From IMG/VR virus record IMGVR_UViG_3300012411_000438, positions 1 to 23,847 of that record: 23,847 bases of DNA; one strand, written 5' to 3'. This document shows, in pieces, positions 21,918 to 23,847 of the stretch (the first letter of the stretch is position 1; each line of letters opens with the position of its first letter). Below the pieces are notes generated by a model. The model was not told the origin of the DNA. It saw only the letters and a program-made list of their open reading frames with translations, and made no database searches. The stretch is from a virus. A program made the translations under genes and the position numbers.

Positions 21918-22441
21918 TTACTACCATTCGAGACAAAGCAACTACCATAGACCTGTTCCGAAGAGGGTTTTATGGGAACAGTATTAGACAGTGGGATACT
22001 GTAGAAGAATTAGAAGCTGATTCCTTTTCAGGAAGAGTGGTTATCAGAGGACGTATGCTCGGATTCCAAACTGTCTATGCAATCGAGAAGAGAAAAGCGA
22101 TTGTAATGGCGCAATGTTTTTCTGGTGGATTGGACAGCTACTACTTCAACGAATATGTGCCTAGTCCTATCTTCAATGCCGAGATAATGCGTTCCGAGCG
22201 CGGTTTGTATATGTATTACAGCAATGCTCCTGCTCCAATGAAAATTGCATTGGCGGGTGCTCCGCTACATGCCTTCGGTTTGGCAGCCAAAGTTATCGTG
22301 GAACAAGTGAGTGACCAAGCAGAAACTATCTGGGAATTACTAGACAAATTCCCAGACCATGTGATAGAGTTTTCCTGTTTTGGACAGGCTGTTGGTACGC
22401 TGAGTTGGCGTACCATTATCTGGGAAGTTCGGTTTTACTAG
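21914..22441 (+). CDS. Hypothetical protein (175 aa)
   Basis: No family is recognised. The first half is arginine-rich and beta-like (SGRVVIRGRMLGFQTVYAIE), followed by CFSGGLDSYYFNEYVPSP, and the C-half alternates helices and strands with Trp and Phe near the end. The SGGLDS in the middle is a chance resemblance to PP-loop ATPases, as nothing else fits. It overlaps the methyltransferase by 4 bases (ATGA), so the two are probably translated together, but a joint role is only a guess. Confidence 0.6.
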   Translation: MITTIRDKATTIDLFRRGFYGNSIRQWDTVEELEADSFSGRVVIRGRMLGFQTVYAIEKRKAIVMAQCFSGGLDSYYFNEYVPSPIFNAEIMRSERGLYMYYSNAPAPMKIALAGAPLHAFGLAAKVIVEQVSDQAETIWELLDKFPDHVIEFSCFGQAVGTLSWRTIIWEVRFY

Positions 22442-22452
22442 GAGGGTGTGGT

Positions 22453-22611
22453 GTGGCGAAATTGCCAGAATTCACGGAAGAAGCACATATCACCGGATGT
22501 TGTGGTGGTAAGATTGGGTGTACTCATGAATTTGATGAAACTCTTCCAGATTGTCAGGAATGTGTCAGAGATGCCATAAAAGGTATTGAAGAGGAGAATC
22601 GAAATGGCTAG
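22453..22611 (+). CDS. Small Cys-rich protein (52 aa)
   Basis: GTG at 22453 follows GGAGGG (22441-22446) and the product has CCGGKIGC then DCQEC, five cysteines plus one His within about 22 residues, which could form a compact zinc site. The C-terminal third is acidic and helical (AIKGIEEENRNG). It overlaps the thymidylate-synthase-fold gene by 8 bases. Function unknown. Confidence 0.55.
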   Translation: MAKLPEFTEEAHITGCCGGKIGCTHEFDETLPDCQECVRDAIKGIEEENRNG

Positions 22612-23440
22612 TATATTCGTGAAGGAAAAGACTCTACCCGCAGCGTGGGAAATGGCTGTGTTATCCTGCTGGTCTGATGGAGATATTATTCCAACCCAGT
22701 ACGACAAGCCGGGTGACCCTCCTAGCAGGGATTGCGCGGCGTTGATTGTGGTGGAAGACCCTCTGGCTGAGCCACGTATCCACAAAGCCTTTCCTGGAAG
22801 CTATGGCAAGCTGGAAGAGTATCGCCAGGAAGTGGTACTGGGTATTCATGACGGTTGGATTAACCCTGATGAAGGCAAGTGGACTTATACGTATCACCAG
22901 AGATTTACGAACCATCCTTCTGGTGCTGAATATGTTGATGGAGAGAAGGATGAAAGTGGATGCTTCGGAATTGACCAGCGTCAATGGGCTTTGAGGGCAT
23001 TGACAGAAGCTCCGCACTCAAGACGTGCTCTACAATCTACTTGGTATCCTCCAATGGACTGTGGCAGCACGGAACCACCCTGCGTTCAGTATATCACAGA
23101 CCGGGTGTTTGGGAATAAGCTGGTGAGGCATGTGCATATTCGCAGCAACGATGCGTTCAAGGCTTGCTTTATGAACGGATGGGCTTTTATTGCTGGTCAG
23201 ATTGAAATGGCTGAGGAACTTTCAGTTAGACTTGGCAGAGTTATTGAAGTTGGAGAGTTCAGGTGGTTTGCTGATTCGTTCCATATTTACGGCAGCTACT
23301 TCGAACAGTTCAAGGGCTTTCTGGATTCAGTGAAGAATCGCACTTGGGAAGAGCGCACTATCCGAAGTGATGATGAAAGTGTGGTTGAAGCGTTTGCCTC
23401 CGCCAGAGAAGCCATTGCGCGTGGAGAACTGGTAGTATGA
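22604..23440 (+). CDS. Thymidylate-synthase-fold enzyme (dUMP-type; synthase or hydroxymethylase)
   Basis: The 278-residue protein keeps the active-site plan of the thymidylate synthase superfamily: HSRR (residues 138-141, phosphate-binding arginines), catalytic Cys160 in TEPPCVQYI, phosphate-binding Arg180 in HIRSND (178-183), Asn191 and HIYGSYFEQ (227-235). Asn191 is at the position of E. coli Asn177, which reads uracil; dCMP hydroxymethylases have Asp there, so dUMP is the likelier substrate. The RSND form resembles the archaeal/phage branch rather than E. coli ThyA. It could make dTMP or 5-hydroxymethyl-dUMP. Phages use the latter as a base for glycosylation or other modification; a TAGT-like glycosyltransferase is at 2101. 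ATG 22604 has AGGAGAA upstream. Its stop overlaps the next start. Confidence 0.75.
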   Translation: MASIFVKEKTLPAAWEMAVLSCWSDGDIIPTQYDKPGDPPSRDCAALIVVEDPLAEPRIHKAFPGSYGKLEEYRQEVVLGIHDGWINPDEGKWTYTYHQRFTNHPSGAEYVDGEKDESGCFGIDQRQWALRALTEAPHSRRALQSTWYPPMDCGSTEPPCVQYITDRVFGNKLVRHVHIRSNDAFKACFMNGWAFIAGQIEMAEELSVRLGRVIEVGEFRWFADSFHIYGSYFEQFKGFLDSVKNRTWEERTIRSDDESVVEAFASAREAIARGELVV

Positions 23441-23637
23441 TTCCCAAGGCTGAGTGCTTTCGAGAACATGAGAACATTTCTCAAGCCATCGAGGATGAAG
23501 ACCTTATGGTGGTTTGTGAAGAGTTTCAGAGATGCTCAGTATGCTGGGATAGACTCACTGAATTATACTGCAAGGGATGGTTTTGTGAAAGTTGGATTGC
23601 TTCTGGTGGTTCCCTTTGTTATGGAGAAGAGAAATGA
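23437..23637 (+). CDS. Cys-rich hypothetical protein (66 aa)
   Basis: The product has a CSVC pair near residue 33 and further cysteines at about 27, 45, 50 and 61, with several Trp residues (CWDRLTELYCKGWFCESW). Metal binding or, less likely in a cytosol, disulfides may stabilise it. It starts in an ATGA overlap with the previous gene and overlaps the next by 4 bases. No family is recognised. Confidence 0.55.
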   Translation: MIPKAECFREHENISQAIEDEDLMVVCEEFQRCSVCWDRLTELYCKGWFCESWIASGGSLCYGEEK

Positions 23638-23804
23638 AGTTCAGGTTGAAGGCCAATGCGGTGTTTGAAGCGCGAGATTTGTCAGATGCGTACACGACAT
23701 TGAGCGGGTATTTTCTGGATTTGGAATTAGGTATTATCCCCAATGAAGCTGGCATTGTAGATGGGGTGGAAGTGATTGAAATAAAGGAGGCAGATAATGT
23801 CTGA
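23634..23804 (+). CDS. Small conserved phage-type protein (56 aa)
   Basis: Begins MKFRLKANAVFEARDLSDAY. The pattern of a basic first strand (MKF-KA-VF-A--DL-DA) followed by a helix matches many small phage proteins in my memory, function unknown. ATG 23634 overlaps the previous stop (ATGA) and GAGAAGAG lies just upstream. It carries the Shine-Dalgarno AAGGAGG (23784-23790) of the next gene within its end. Confidence 0.6.
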   Translation: MKFRLKANAVFEARDLSDAYTTLSGYFLDLELGIIPNEAGIVDGVEVIEIKEADNV

Positions 23805-23847
23805 TGATGTGCCTAACACAGATGTGGAGCCTGTAAGAGAACTTGGG
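23797..23847 (+). CDS. Start of a gene cut by the window end
   Basis: ATG 23797 follows a perfect AAGGAGG at 23784-23790 and opens a frame without stop to the window end: MSDDVPNTDVEPVRELG. The first 17 residues are acidic and suggest a flexible N-terminus. Nothing more can be said of its function. Confidence 0.6.
   Translation, partial: MSDDVPNTDVEPVRELG

Noticed and set aside
22128-22145. SGGLDS in the 175-aa protein as a second PP-loop ATPase
   Set aside because: It is not followed by a suitable helix, the protein is short, and no other PP-loop or Cys-site feature is present; coincidence is more likely.
1-23847. CRISPR array, insertion sequence or attachment site
   Set aside because: No series of evenly spaced direct repeats, no transposase frame and no pair of terminal repeats was seen on reading both strands.

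Overview
The window is a densely packed, single-direction stretch of a tailed double-stranded DNA phage genome (or a prophage of one) carrying its replication, recombination and nucleotide-metabolism region. Every gene I accept is on the + strand. Neighbours overlap by 1 to 12 bases or sit a few bases apart, many are under 100 codons, and no ribosomal, tRNA or bacterial metabolic operon is present. A family A DNA polymerase, primase-helicase, RuvC-like nuclease, Sak4-like ATPase and DUF669-type ssDNA-binding protein together are typical of Caudoviricetes. The host cannot be read from the window. Good Shine-Dalgarno sites and ATG/GTG/TTG starts only say bacterial.

Layout. 1-4600: a short gene, a hairpin, a large PP-loop ATPase with a Cys4 site, a zincin-like small protein, a TAGT-like glycosyltransferase, a HAD phosphatase, unknown proteins, and an orphan 45-residue piece that reads as the core of a family A DNA polymerase. 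4586-8111: SNF2-type helicase, RuvC-like resolvase, family 4 uracil-DNA glycosylase and small Cys-rich proteins. 8116-11440: recombination set (PD-(D/E)XK nuclease with a possible Fe-S site, Sak4-like ATPase, ssDNA-binding protein). 11441-16363: a structured intergenic element, zinc ribbon, DNA polymerase, four tiny genes, a TATAAT box and the primase-helicase. 16364-19741: a structured gap, ParB-like protein, nucleotidyltransferase, radical SAM enzyme and a DUF2284-like Cys-rich protein. 19754-23847: an AT-rich homing-endonuclease-like gene, a beta-class DNA methyltransferase with an altered motif IV, a thymidylate-synthase-fold enzyme, small genes and the start of one gene cut by the window end.

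How it fits together. The polymerase, primase-helicase, ssDNA-binding protein, nuclease, annealing ATPase, resolvase and SNF2 helicase make a nearly self-sufficient replication and recombination apparatus. Layered on it are enzymes of the kind phages use to alter or guard their DNA: thymidylate-synthase-fold enzyme, TAGT-like glycosyltransferase, methyltransferase plus ParB-like partner, uracil-DNA glycosylase, radical SAM enzyme with a DUF2284-like partner, nucleotidyltransferase and PP-loop ATPase. I infer that this phage may carry modified bases, which is not proven by sequence. The tetranucleotide GATC is almost absent (4 sites by eye count, against roughly 90 by chance), suggesting strong pressure from a GATC-directed host defence.

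All comparisons to families come from remembered motifs; no database search was run.
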